Below the pieces are notes generated by a model. The model worked only from the letters and a program-made list of their open reading frames with translations. It had not been told where the DNA came from and ran no database searches. From assembly GCA_963667515.2 (NCBI GenBank), contig CAXXXY010000005.1:1-64000 (forward strand): 64,000 bases of DNA, written 5' to 3'. The position numbers and the translations under genes were made by a program. Positions 35,592-45,605 of this stretch are shown one piece after another. This DNA is from VYDC01 sp963667515 (GTDB lineage Bacteria > Chloroflexota > Dehalococcoidia > UBA2979). Within the stretch, counting starts at the first letter, position 1. The number at the start of each line of letters is the position of its first letter.

Positions 35592-35951
35592 GTGCCGACC
35601 TACGTGCTGCTGCTAACCCTCACTTCCGAGGGCCGTGAGCAGATGAGCCGCCAGCCCAACTACATCGAGCGCGCCGAGGAGGCCATGTCGATCCCGCAGA
35701 CGCAGGTGATGGGCCTCTACGGCGTGCTCGGCGAGTACGACTTCGTGACGCTGCTGGAGGCGCCCGACAACGAGGCGGCGGCGCGCTTCTCGTTGGAGTT
35801 CGGCGTGCGCGCCGGCGTGCACGTGACGACGCTTCCCGCGATCCCGATCGGCCGCCTCGAGGCGCGCGACCGCGATCGCTCCCCCGCGGCCAGCGCCGAG
35901 CGCGTCCTCGGCGGCGCCGGCGACGACGACCCGTGGGGCCCCCGCCCCTAG
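35592..35951 (+). CDS. GYD-domain protein
   Basis: 119 residues from GTG 35592, with GAGGAG upstream. Pattern of the GYD family, small ferredoxin-like alpha/beta proteins of unclear role: YVLLLTLTSEGREQMSRQP, MGLYGVLGEYDFVTLLEAPD, FSLEFGVRAGVHVTTLPAIP. The name-giving motif is GEYD here. The C-terminal 25 residues are disordered. A -10-like TACGAT lies at 35553-35558. Its stop codon overlaps the stop of the next, convergent gene within the palindrome CTAG. Confidence 0.75.
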   Translation: MPTYVLLLTLTSEGREQMSRQPNYIERAEEAMSIPQTQVMGLYGVLGEYDFVTLLEAPDNEAAARFSLEFGVRAGVHVTTLPAIPIGRLEARDRDRSPAASAERVLGGAGDDDPWGPRP

Positions 35952-37168
35952 GCGATGACCAGGGGGATGCGCATCTCGGCGGGCGTCAGGCCCGAGTGGT
36001 GCGACGCCAGCGCCAGCGACTTCTCGCCGCCGGTGATGCCGGGCATCCCCAGCACGGACGGCCCCAGCGAGATCGCCACGAGATCGCCGACGCGCCGGCG
36101 CGTCTCGTCGCTGAGCGGGCCCGGGCCCAGCAGCTCCAGCTCCTCCAGCTCGTCGATGCTCAGCAGGGCGAACTCGTCGCCGAAGCGCGCGTCGAAGTGC
36201 TGGCGGAAGCGATCGCGCGCGCCGTCGCGGAGGTGGAAATAGACGACGCGCGGGTCGCCCGAGGGTGGGATGCGCTGCTCGCCGGCCAGCACGCTGCCGG
36301 CGCGTAGCTGATGGCGCAGCCCGATCGGCGCGTCGAGGTGGCCGTGGTCGGCGGTCACCACCAGCCGCGCCCCCTCGCCGAGGCCCAGCGCGATGCGCTC
36401 GACGATCTCCTCGATCTGCGCCACCTCCGCCCACAGCTCCGGCCGCGACGTGCCCAGCTCGTGCGCGACGGCGTCCACGCGCGGCGTGTACAGGTAGGTG
36501 AACGTGGGACCGCGCGCGCCGTGCACGCGCTCCAGCAGCGTCGCCGCCGCCTCGCGCAGCGTGCGGTAGTCCAGCCGCTGCCCGCCCGCGCTAATGTAGC
36601 GCGAGTAGGTGGAGTTCGCGATCGCCTGCGGCAGCAGCGAGAGCGTGTCGCGGGTCGCGCGCGCAAGCAGCGGCGCGACGGGGAACGCCTGCTCCACGCC
36701 GATGCCCAGCTCCTCCAGCGGGCGCTCGTCGGAGCGGCGCTGGAACGGCAGCACGGTGGCCGCGGCGTCCAGCGCCGGCAGGTGCGTCCACCAGCCGACG
36801 ACGGCGTGCTGCGCCGGCCACTCGCCCGTGGCGAGCGAGGTCACGGCGCTGGCTGTCGTCGACGGGAAGACGGTGCGCAGCTCCATGGCCAGCAGCCGCC
36901 TGAGCACGGAGTCGCCGGGGCGCTGCTCCAGCATGCGCAGGCCGAGCCCGTCGACGAGCAGCAGCACGAGGTGGCGCGGCTCGCCGATCAGGTCGCGCAG
37001 CAGCCGCGCGCCGCGCGTGGCGAGCGGGACCCCGACGCCGCAGGCGGCAGCCACCACGCGCGAGAGATCGACGAGGTTGGGGATGTCCGCGGAGGGGCGC
37101 AGCAGCTCGCCACGATCGAACGCCTGCCGCAGCCGCTCGGCGCCCGCCACCCGCTCCCCGTCCTTCAC
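35948..37168 (-). CDS. Alkaline-phosphatase-superfamily hydrolase (nucleotide pyrophosphatase type)
   Basis: 406 residues from GTG 37168. The type I phosphodiesterase/nucleotide pyrophosphatase pattern is present: first metal Asp in LVLLLVDGLGLRML, Thr nucleophile in FPSTTASAVTSLATGEWPA, second metal site YTPRVDAVAHELG, and the DHG of VVTADHGHLD. The last His is probably in ASHHSGLTP. No signal peptide is visible, so it is likely cytoplasmic. The substrate is unknown; members act on nucleotides, phosphonates or glycan phosphates. It is divergent from the GlnE-like gene. Confidence 0.8.
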   Translation of the reverse strand: MKDGERVAGAERLRQAFDRGELLRPSADIPNLVDLSRVVAAACGVGVPLATRGARLLRDLIGEPRHLVLLLVDGLGLRMLEQRPGDSVLRRLLAMELRTVFPSTTASAVTSLATGEWPAQHAVVGWWTHLPALDAAATVLPFQRRSDERPLEELGIGVEQAFPVAPLLARATRDTLSLLPQAIANSTYSRYISAGGQRLDYRTLREAAATLLERVHGARGPTFTYLYTPRVDAVAHELGTSRPELWAEVAQIEEIVERIALGLGEGARLVVTADHGHLDAPIGLRHQLRAGSVLAGEQRIPPSGDPRVVYFHLRDGARDRFRQHFDARFGDEFALLSIDELEELELLGPGPLSDETRRRVGDLVAISLGPSVLGMPGITGGEKSLALASHHSGLTPAEMRIPLVIA

Positions 37169-37291
37169 GGTGGCCCACGCGGCGAGGCCGCGTCGCCGCG
37201 GTCGTGCCCCGGCGGGACCGTGCCGCGGCGGGCCGTAGGGAGCGCAACGCTATCATGGGGCGCTGTGGCGAGCGCGGGACGAGGGGAAGCG

Positions 37292-39631
37292 GTGCCGGGC
37301 GTGCCGAGTGGCCTCGATGCCGCCGCGATCCGCTCCCAGCTCGGTGCACCGTACGAGCGCTTCGACGCGGCGAGCCGTGAGCTCCACGCGCGGCTGCTGG
37401 CGCGCATCTCGGGCCCGGCCGCCGTCGCCGTCCACGTGGAGCGCGAGGCGCCGCCCGCCCCCGCGGGCGATGCTCCCGGCCACGCTGCTCCCGGCGACGG
37501 TGCCGGCGTGCCCGCCATGGTCACCGTCAGCAGCGCCGACACCCCGGGCGTGCTCTCGCTGATCGCGGGGCTCTTCGCGGCGCACCGCATCGACGTTCGC
37601 TCGGCCGACATCTTCACGCTGGAGGCACCGGGCGAGGCGGGGAGCGAGGGGCCGGACGCGAGCGCGCCATCCCCGCGGGGGGCGCGGCGCCCGGCGCGGG
37701 GTCGCGGCGTGCGCGCCGGCGGCACGCCGAGGCCGAGGCGTGGCGCCGGCGCCGCGGGCGCGCCGGTGCGGCGCGTGCTGGACGTCTTCGAGCTGAGCGA
37801 GCCTGGCGGCGCCCCGCCCGAGCTGTGGGAGGAGCTGGAGGCGCGGCTCGGCGAGCTGGCGGCCGAGGTGGCCGCCGGCCGCGGTGAGTCGGCGCGCGAG
37901 CAGGTCATCGAGCTCGTCTCCGAGTCGGCGCGGCGCGCGGCGCCCTCGGAGGAGCAGCTCTACCCCGTGGCGATCGAGCTGGGGCAGGCGCCCGACCCGC
38001 GCTACACGGAGCTGCGCATCCGATCCACCGACACGCTGGGCTTCCTGTTCGAGTTCACGAACGCGCTCGCCGTGCTCGGCGTCAACGTGGAGCGGGCGCA
38101 CGTGCGCACCGTCGGCGGCGAGACGCGCGACACCTTCTGGGTCACCGACCGCCGCCGGCGCCCGATCACGGAGCAGGCGCGGCTGGACGAGCTGCGCGCC
38201 ACCGCCGCGCTCATCAAGCAGTTCACCCACCTGCTGCCGCGCTCGCCCGACCCGGGGCAGGCGCTGCGCCAGTTCTCGGCTCTGACCGCGCAGCTGCTGG
38301 CGCGGCCCGGCTGGACGGCCGAGCTGCGCGACCTGGAGTCGGGCGAGGTGCTGGCCACGCTGGCGCGGCTGATGGGGGTCTCCCGCTTCCTGTGGGAGGA
38401 CTTCCTGCGCATGCAGCACGAGAGCCTCTTCCCGCTGCTCACCGACGCGCCCGCGCTCGAGCGGCGGCGCACGAAGCAGGAGCTGGCGGCGGAGCTGGCC
38501 GCGTCGCTCGCTTCGGAGGCGGACGCCCCGCGGCTGGTGGCGCTGCTCAACGGCTTCAAGGACCGCGAGATGTTCCGCACCGACGTGCGGCACCTCACGC
38601 GCGGCGTCGATCTGCGGGAGTTCTCGGCCGAGCTCACCGACCTCGCGGAGGTGGTGGTGGTGGAGGCGGGGCGGCTGGCGACGGAGCAGCTGGCGGCGCG
38701 CCACGGCACGCCGCGCACCGCCGAGGGCGATCCCTGCGCGTGGGCGATCTGCGCGCTCGGCAAGCTCGGCGGGCGCGAGATCGGCTTCGCCTCCGACAAC
38801 GAGCTGCTCTTCGTCTACGCCGCCGAGGGCGAAAGCGACGGCCCCGAGCCGCTCCCCAACGCACGCTACTTCGAGCAGCTGGTGCGCGCCTTCCGCGGCA
38901 TCGTCGTCGCGCGGCAGGAGGGGATCTTCGAGATCGACCTCAGGCTGCGGCCGCACGGCGAGGCGGGGCCGCTGGCCAGCTCGCTGGCGGGGCTCGCGGC
39001 CTACCTCGAGCCGCCGGATCGGCGGGAACCGGGCGAGCCGGCGGGCGACGGCGAGCCCGGCCCGCTGCAGTTCGAGCGGATGGCGCTGGTGCGGTTGCGC
39101 GCCGTCGCCGGCGACCCCGCGCTGGGCGCCGACGTGGAGCGGCTGCGCGACCGCTTCGTCTACTCGGGCGCGCCGCTGGACCGGGACGAGGTGCGGCACC
39201 TGCGCGAGCGCCAGGCGAGCGAGCTGGTGGCGGAGGGCGCGCTCAACGCCAAGTACTCCCCCGGGGGCGTCGTCGACATCGAGTACTTCGTGCAGGCGCG
39301 GCAGATCGAGGCGGGGGCCGCCGACCCCTCGGTGCGCGCGCCCGGCACGCTCGACGCGATCGAGCGGCTCGCCGCGGCGGGGGCGATCGAGCGGCCGCGC
39401 GCGCAGGAGCTGGTGGAGGCGTATCGCTTCCTGCTGCGGCTGATCGACGCGCTGCGCATGGTGCGCGGCAACGCGCGCGACCTGGCGCTGCCGCCGCCCG
39501 AGAGCCGCGCCGAGGCCTACCTCGCGCGCCGGCTGGAGCTGGAGAGCGGCGCCGAGCTGCGTGCGGCGCTCGCCGAGTGCATGGCGATCGCGCGCGCGCT
39601 GTGGGCGCCCGACGACGGGGCGGGCCGCTGA
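37292..39631 (+). CDS. GlnE-like nucleotidyltransferase with ACT domains, single module
   Basis: About 779 residues. GTG 37292 is chosen because GAGGGGAAG precedes it and a -10-like TATCAT (37255-37260 region) would place transcription just upstream; GTG 37265 is an alternative. An ACT-like unit at about 74-110 (VTVSSADTPGVLSLIAGLFA) is followed by a Pro/Arg-rich insertion. A second ACT lies at about 243-295 (TELRIRSTDTLGFLFEFTNA). The GlnE nucleotidyltransferase core is at about 485-520 (ALGKLGGREIGFASDNELLF) with the family motif GGVVDIEYFVQ near 655. Canonical GlnE is about 950 residues with two catalytic halves and no ACT domain. The usual SDxDL reads SDNEL here. It may adenylylate glutamine synthetase or another target under amino-acid control. 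Confidence 0.6.
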   Translation: MPGVPSGLDAAAIRSQLGAPYERFDAASRELHARLLARISGPAAVAVHVEREAPPAPAGDAPGHAAPGDGAGVPAMVTVSSADTPGVLSLIAGLFAAHRIDVRSADIFTLEAPGEAGSEGPDASAPSPRGARRPARGRGVRAGGTPRPRRGAGAAGAPVRRVLDVFELSEPGGAPPELWEELEARLGELAAEVAAGRGESAREQVIELVSESARRAAPSEEQLYPVAIELGQAPDPRYTELRIRSTDTLGFLFEFTNALAVLGVNVERAHVRTVGGETRDTFWVTDRRRRPITEQARLDELRATAALIKQFTHLLPRSPDPGQALRQFSALTAQLLARPGWTAELRDLESGEVLATLARLMGVSRFLWEDFLRMQHESLFPLLTDAPALERRRTKQELAAELAASLASEADAPRLVALLNGFKDREMFRTDVRHLTRGVDLREFSAELTDLAEVVVVEAGRLATEQLAARHGTPRTAEGDPCAWAICALGKLGGREIGFASDNELLFVYAAEGESDGPEPLPNARYFEQLVRAFRGIVVARQEGIFEIDLRLRPHGEAGPLASSLAGLAAYLEPPDRREPGEPAGDGEPGPLQFERMALVRLRAVAGDPALGADVERLRDRFVYSGAPLDRDEVRHLRERQASELVAEGALNAKYSPGGVVDIEYFVQARQIEAGAADPSVRAPGTLDAIERLAAAGAIERPRAQELVEAYRFLLRLIDALRMVRGNARDLALPPPESRAEAYLARRLELESGAELRAALAECMAIARALWAPDDGAGR

Positions 39632-39647
39632 CCCGAGGCGGCGCGCG

Positions 39648-40718
<1,071 letters not shown>

Positions 40719-40735
40719 GCGTCGAGTCTAGCGCC

Positions 40736-42007
40736 TCAGCTCGCGCCGGCCGATTGCCTCACTGCCTCCAGCAGCGCGTCGAGGTCGAGCGTGCGCTGCT
40801 CCTCGTCGGCCGCCAGCGCCTTGAGCTGCACCACATGCTGCGCCGCCTCGTCGTCGCCCGCGATCACGGCGTAGCGCGCGCCCGAGTGGTTGGCGGCGCG
40901 GAGCTGCGCGCGCAGCGAGCGGCCGGGCGTCCCGCCGCGGACGGCGAGGCCGGCGCGCCGCAGCTCGCCGGCGACGCGCATCGCCCAGGCGGCGCCGGCA
41001 TCGCCCAGCGGCACCGTCACCACGTCGAGGGCGGCGGGCGCCGCCTCGATCCCCTGCTCGCGCAGGGTGAGGACGATGCGCTCGATGCCGGTGGCGAAGC
41101 CGGTGCCCGGCGTCGGCGGGCCGCCGAGGAGCTCCATCAGCCCGTCGTAGCGGCCGCCCGCGCCCAGCGTCGACTGGCCGCCGCCGCCTTTCGGCTCGAA
41201 CTCCCAGACCGTGCGCGCGTAGTAGTCGAGGCCGCGCACGATGCGCGGGTCGATCTCGTAGGCGATGCCGAGCGCGTCCAGCAGCCGCCGCACCTCCGCG
41301 AAGTGCTCGCGGTCGCCCGTATCCAGCGCGTCAAGGATCGAGGGCGCGCTCGCCAGCGCCGGGTGCTGCGCGTCCTCCTTCGAGTCGAGCACGCGCAGCA
41401 CGTTCGTGGCGAGGCGCCGCTGCGAGTCCTTCGAGAGCGACTGCGCGTGCGGCGCGAGGTGCTCGCGCAGCGCCCGCTCGTAGCGCTGCCGCGTCTCCGC
41501 GGTGCCGATCGAGTTGATGCGCAGCGCGATGCCATCCAGGCCGAGCTCACGGTAGAGGGCGTGCTGCAGCTCGATCACCTCGACGTCGGCGGCGGGCGAG
41601 GCGTCGCCGATGCACTCCACGCCGAACTGCCAGAGCTGGCGGTAGCGCCCGGCCTGCGGGCGGTCGTAGCGGAACATCGGGCCGAAGTAGGCGAGCCGCA
41701 CGGGCTGCGGCCGGCTCCCCATTCCGTGCTCCAGGTAGGCGCGGCAGACCGCGGCGGTCGCCTCGGGCCGCAGCGCGAGGCGGCCGCCGCCGCGGTCCTC
41801 GAAGCTGTACATCTCCTTCTGGACGAGGTCGCTCTCATCGCCCACGGAGCGCAGGAAGACGCGCTCGTCCTCGACGATCGGCGTGGTGAGGAAGCCGTAG
41901 TCGAAGCCGCGCGCGACGCGCTCGCAGGCGTCGCGCACGAGGCGCCACAGCGGCTCCTCCTCCGGCAGGAGGTCGTGCATCCCGCGGGGCGCCTGCAGCT
42001 CCGCCAT
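40736..42007 (-). CDS. hisS: Histidyl-tRNA synthetase
   Basis: 423 residues, class II aminoacyl-tRNA synthetase charging tRNA-His. Motif 1 region PRGMHDLLPEEEPLW; motif 2 PMFRYDRPQAGRYRQLWQFG; HisRS signature RGLDYYARTVWEFE; motif 3 GTGFATGIERIVL; then the anticodon-binding domain. ATG 42007 gives MAELQAPRGMHD, and the longer open frame upstream has no better start. A -10-like TAGGAT ends 7 bases before the ATG, so the message is probably leaderless. Confidence 0.95.
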   Translation of the reverse strand: MAELQAPRGMHDLLPEEEPLWRLVRDACERVARGFDYGFLTTPIVEDERVFLRSVGDESDLVQKEMYSFEDRGGGRLALRPEATAAVCRAYLEHGMGSRPQPVRLAYFGPMFRYDRPQAGRYRQLWQFGVECIGDASPAADVEVIELQHALYRELGLDGIALRINSIGTAETRQRYERALREHLAPHAQSLSKDSQRRLATNVLRVLDSKEDAQHPALASAPSILDALDTGDREHFAEVRRLLDALGIAYEIDPRIVRGLDYYARTVWEFEPKGGGGQSTLGAGGRYDGLMELLGGPPTPGTGFATGIERIVLTLREQGIEAAPAALDVVTVPLGDAGAAWAMRVAGELRRAGLAVRGGTPGRSLRAQLRAANHSGARYAVIAGDDEAAQHVVQLKALAADEEQRTLDLDALLEAVRQSAGAS

Positions 42008-42014
42008 GCGCGCG

Positions 42015-42020
42015 ATCCTA
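42015..42020 (-). promoter_or_regulatory. -10-like element for hisS, leaderless arrangement
   Basis: TAGGAT on the minus strand (42020 to 42015), 7 bases upstream of the hisS ATG at 42007. Transcription would start at or next to the start codon. No Shine-Dalgarno is present. moeA has the same layout. Confidence 0.4.
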
Positions 42021-42083
42021 CGGGCGCGCCGGGGAGCACGCATCCGATGGCCTGCGCGGGCGTTCCGCCCGATCGACGCGTGC

Positions 42084-42089
42084 TAGTCT
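42084..42089 (+). promoter_or_regulatory. -10-like element for rel
   Basis: TGCTAGTCT, an extended -10 form (TG then TAGTCT at 42084-42089), 48 bases upstream of the rel GTG. No clear -35 is visible. Confidence 0.35.
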
Positions 42090-42137
42090 GGAGAGCAGGC
42101 CAGCGCGCCCGCCACGGGCGCCGCGGAGGCAGCTGCC

Positions 42138-44306
42138 GTGGTCGTCTCCGAGCACTCCCCCGCGGGCACCGACGAGCTCTTCGAGACCCTCGACGGCTAT
42201 CTGCCGCCCGAGCGCGTCGCGGCGGTGCGCGGCACGCTCGCGTTCGCCGTGGAGGCGCACGAGGGGCAGCTGCGCCGCTCCGGCGACCCCTACATCACGC
42301 ACCCTGTGGCCGTCGCACGCCTCGTCGCGGAGCTGCGCATGGACTCGCAGACGGTGCAGGCGGCGCTGCTGCACGACGTGATCGAGGACTGCGAGGTGAC
42401 CGCGCCGCAGCTGCGCAAGCGCTTCGGCGCCGACGTGGCCCAGCTCGTCGAGGGCGCCACCAAGATCAAGCACATCCCGCAGCCGGGCCGCGCCGCCCTC
42501 GCCGAGGCGGACGCCGAGACGCTGCGCAAGATGCTACTGGCGATGGCGGAGGACGTGCGCGTGGTGATCGTCAAGATCGCCGACCGCCTGCACAACATGC
42601 AGACGCTGGAGCACCTCCCCTCCGAGCGCCGCGCCGCGATCGCGCGCGAGACGATGGACATCTACGCGCCGCTCGCGGGCCGCCTCGGCATCTGGCAGAT
42701 GAAGTGGCAGCTGGAGGACCTGGCGTTCCGCTTCCTCGACCCGGAGAGCTACCGGCGTGTCGCGGCGATGGTCGCCTCGCGGCGCCAGGAGCGCGAGCGC
42801 TTCGTGCGCGGGGTGGTGACGGAGCTGCGCGCCGCGCTGGAGGAGGCCGGCATCGCCGCCGACGTCTCGGGCCGCGTGAAGCACCTGCGCTCCATCGACG
42901 AGAAGATGCGCCGCTACCAGGCCGAGGGGAAGAGCTTCGACCAGATCCACGACCTGATCGCGCTGCGCGTGCTCGTGCCCAAGGTGGGCGACTGCTACAA
43001 CGCGCTCGGTGTCGCGCACCAGATCTGGCGCCCCATCCCCGGCGCCTTCGACGACTACGTCGCGAACCCCAAGGAGTCGCTCTACCAGTCGCTGCACACC
43101 TCGGTGATGGGTCCGGGCGCGCACCCCTTCGAGGTGCAGATCCGCACCTACGAGATGCACGAGGTCGCGGAGTACGGCGTGGCCGCGCACTGGCGCTACA
43201 AGGAGGAGCCGCGCAGCCGTCGCGACGCCCGCGACGAGGAGCGGATGGCGTGGCTGCGCCACCTGCTGGAGTGGCAGCGCGAGTCCTCCGGCGCCGAGGA
43301 CTTCCTGGAGTCGGTGAAGACCGACGTCTTCCGCGACCAGGTCTTCGTCTACACGCCGCGCGGCGATGTGCGCGTGCTGCCGGCCGGCTCCACGCCCATC
43401 GACTTCGCGTTCCGCATCCACACCGATCTCGGCCTTCACTGCGTGGGCGCCAAGGTCAACGGCCGGCTGATCGCGCTCAACACGCGCATCGCCAACGGCG
43501 ACGTGGTGGAGATCGTGCGCGGGCGCGAGACGCGCGGCCCCCCGCGCGACTGGCTGAACCCCGCGCTGGGCTACCTCGGCTCCTCGAACGCGCGGCAGAA
43601 GGTGCGGCAGTGGTTCCGCCGGCAGGAGCGCGACGAGAACGTGGCGCGCGGCCGCGAGCAGCTCGAGCGCGAGCGCCGCCGGCTGGGGCTGGAGAGCGTG
43701 CCCACCGACCTCGTGGCGCAGCTCGGCTTCGAGGGCGCGGAGGAGATGCTGGAGGCGATCGGCTACGGCGGCGTCTCGCCGCAGGCGCTGGCGCAGCGGC
43801 TCGCGGAGCACGTCGCGCCCTCGCCGCCGGCGGCGGCGCCGACGACGCCGGCGCCCGGCGGGGAGGCGCCGCCCGTCCGCGTCTACGGCACCGGCGGGCT
43901 GCACGTGGTGCTGGCGCGCTGCTGCGGGCCGATCCCGCCCGACCCGCTCGTCGGCTACGTCACGCGCTCGCACGGCGTCACCGTGCACCGGCGCGACTGC
44001 AGCTCCGTCGTGCGCGGCGAGGAGCCCGAGCGCTACGTCGAGTGCGACTGGGAGCCATCTGGCATGCGCTACTCGGCGAGCATCGAGGTGCACGCCTGGG
44101 ACCGCGTGGGGCTGATGCGCGACATCAGCACGATGGCGGCCACGGCCGGCGTCAACATGGTCGAGCTGCGCACCGAGGAGCGGGACGACCGCACCACGCT
44201 GGTGCACATCCGGCTGGAGACGCAGGGCGGCGCCGAGTTCGCGCAGCTCCTGCAGCAGCTGGACGCCGTGCGCGGCGTGCTCTCCGTCCACCGCGCCAGC
44301 GGCTAG
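42138..44306 (+). CDS. rel: Bifunctional (p)ppGpp synthetase/hydrolase
   Basis: 722 residues from GTG 42138 with GGAGGC at 42125-42130. The stringent-response enzyme makes and degrades (p)ppGpp. The HD hydrolase domain has HEGQLRRSGDPYITHPV, HDVIEDCEV and KIADRLHNMQTL, all intact, so hydrolysis is expected. The synthetase domain has FDQIHDLIALRVLV and YQSLHTSVMGPGAHPFEVQI. TGS domain VFVYTPRGDVRVLPAGSTPI and C-terminal ACT VHAWDRVGLMRDISTMAATA follow. The layout is that of the single long Rel typical of Actinobacteria and Firmicutes. A Pro/Ala-rich insertion at about 560-580 sits between the helical region and the zinc-finger-like HVVLARCCGPIPPD. Confidence 0.93.
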   Translation: MVVSEHSPAGTDELFETLDGYLPPERVAAVRGTLAFAVEAHEGQLRRSGDPYITHPVAVARLVAELRMDSQTVQAALLHDVIEDCEVTAPQLRKRFGADVAQLVEGATKIKHIPQPGRAALAEADAETLRKMLLAMAEDVRVVIVKIADRLHNMQTLEHLPSERRAAIARETMDIYAPLAGRLGIWQMKWQLEDLAFRFLDPESYRRVAAMVASRRQERERFVRGVVTELRAALEEAGIAADVSGRVKHLRSIDEKMRRYQAEGKSFDQIHDLIALRVLVPKVGDCYNALGVAHQIWRPIPGAFDDYVANPKESLYQSLHTSVMGPGAHPFEVQIRTYEMHEVAEYGVAAHWRYKEEPRSRRDARDEERMAWLRHLLEWQRESSGAEDFLESVKTDVFRDQVFVYTPRGDVRVLPAGSTPIDFAFRIHTDLGLHCVGAKVNGRLIALNTRIANGDVVEIVRGRETRGPPRDWLNPALGYLGSSNARQKVRQWFRRQERDENVARGREQLERERRRLGLESVPTDLVAQLGFEGAEEMLEAIGYGGVSPQALAQRLAEHVAPSPPAAAPTTPAPGGEAPPVRVYGTGGLHVVLARCCGPIPPDPLVGYVTRSHGVTVHRRDCSSVVRGEEPERYVECDWEPSGMRYSASIEVHAWDRVGLMRDISTMAATAGVNMVELRTEERDDRTTLVHIRLETQGGAEFAQLLQQLDAVRGVLSVHRASG

Positions 44307-44401
44307 CCTCGCGGGCGCCGCTGGCGCGGTGGGGCTGAGCCCGTACATCTGTTCTAACGTAGCTCGTTCTGCTAACGTCGCCCGTGGCGGGAGGCGAGGC
44401 G

Positions 44402-44550
44402 ATGACGCTGGCGCGCGTGCGCTCCGGGGCGCTGCTCGGCATCGATGGGCTGCCCGTCGAGGTCGAGGTCGACATCGGCTCGGGCCTCCCCGCCTTCCAC
44501 ATCGTGGGCCTGCCCGACGCCGCCGTGCAGGAGGCGCGCGAGCGGGTCCT
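44402..44550 (+). pseudogene. comM: ComM/YifB (Mg-chelatase-like), N-terminal 49 codons only
   Basis: ATG 44402 with GGGAGGCGAGG upstream. The codons MTLARVRSGALLGIDGLPVE, then VEVDIGSGLPAFHIVGLPDA and AVQEARERV are the unmistakable N-terminus of ComM/YifB, an AAA+ helicase acting in branch migration during natural transformation. After V the sequence changes to LSISIGR-stop next to a serine recombinase gene. The remaining 450 or so residues, including the ATPase, are absent from the window. Two TAACGT boxes in the repeated context GTTCT...TAACGT (44351-44360, 44366-44378) lie upstream and may be its promoter. Confidence 0.85.
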
Positions 44551-44567
44551 GTCAATTTCGATAGGAC
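44546..44567. other. Probable attachment-site half of a serine-recombinase island
   Basis: GTCCTGTC-AATTTC-GATAGGAC: 8-bp arms with one mismatch around a 6-bp centre, exactly where comM homology stops and one base before the stop codon of the recombinase. A short dyad at the end of the recombinase gene is where large serine recombinases have their att site. Confidence 0.55.
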
Positions 44568-44568
44568 G

Positions 44569-45277
44569 CTAGCTCGAGGACGGCACCCGCAACGTGATCC
44601 CCGGCACCTCGCCGCCCCGAATCTCGACCCGGCTCACCAACTGCTGAACGAGCACCTTCTGCTGAATCGCATCCATCGTCGCCAGGTAGGCTTCGAAGGA
44701 CTGGGCGCGCCGTGGCCATTCCTCGAGGTTCGCGAAGCGCGACTCCACGCCATGAAGGTCCGCTCGGAGGCGCGCGATTTCGGTTTCGACGCTGGCCTGC
44801 TCGGCCGCGAGCTCACCGTTCGCGATCGCGAGCTGCTCCTCGGTAACGATGGTCCCCTCGTCGAACATGCGCATGTTCCGAGCGAACCGCTCACCTAAGG
44901 TTGCGAGCAGGCGCTCGGCGGTCTCCAACTGCCCGTCAAGCGCCTGCGTCTGCACGGCGGCGGTGTCCCTGAGCACGTCGAGGTCGCCGAGAACGTCGCT
45001 GACGGCGCCTACTACAGCCTCCTCGACGCGGTCTGCATGGTGGTAGTTCGACTCCGAGCAGGCCCGGCTCTTTCGGTATGTGGCACAACGGTATCGGCGA
45101 TAGCGATGGCCGCGAGGGCTCGTGGTGTTTCCCTCCATGCGGTTCCCGCAATGGCCGCAGAAGAAGATGCCGGAGAGCAGATACGGGCTCACCTCCGTGC
45201 GCCCGGCGGGCAGCGCAGCCTTCACCTCGAGGCGCGCCTGGGCGGCCTCCCACAACTCTCGCGCGACGAGAGGCTCA
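44569..45277 (-). pseudogene. Large serine recombinase, C-terminal part
   Basis: About 236 codons entered from the IS-C end: LVARELWEAAQARLEVKAAL, then LLSGIFFCGHCGNRMEG and YRRYRCATYRKSRACSESNY. This is the zinc ribbon of the recombinase family (Cys pairs CGHC and later C...C). A long coiled-coil segment follows (LAIANGELAAEQASVETEIA), and the last residues are ITLRVPSSS. The N-terminal catalytic Ser domain and most of the recombinase domain are cut off by IS-C at 45278. It would have inserted an island at comM. Inactive as it stands. Confidence 0.85.
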
Positions 45278-45605
45278 GGAGCCTGACCCGGTTCTCCGGA
45301 CAGTTCACGTGTAGACATCATGCTGCTTCCGCGGCGGCGGCGGGCCTCCTTTCGTACTCCACGGGGCTGAGATCGCCGATCGAGGTGTGACGGCGGCGCG
45401 GGTTATACCAGCCCTCGATCCATTCGAAGATCGCGGAGGCGAGCTCGGCCCGGGTCGTCCAGCTGCGGCGGTCGAGCAGCTCGAGCTGCAGCGTCCCGAA
45501 GAACGACTCCATCATCGAGTTGTCGACAGCCGACGCGACCCGGCCCATCGAGCCGAGCAGGCCGGCGGTGCGGAGGCGGTGCCCGAAGGCCCACGACGTG
45601 TACTG

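Noticed and set aside
40754..44338. A 1194-residue plus-strand frame across hisS and rel
   Set aside because: It is antisense to hisS and out of frame with rel, both of which have complete conserved motifs. Composition is that of a high-GC shadow.
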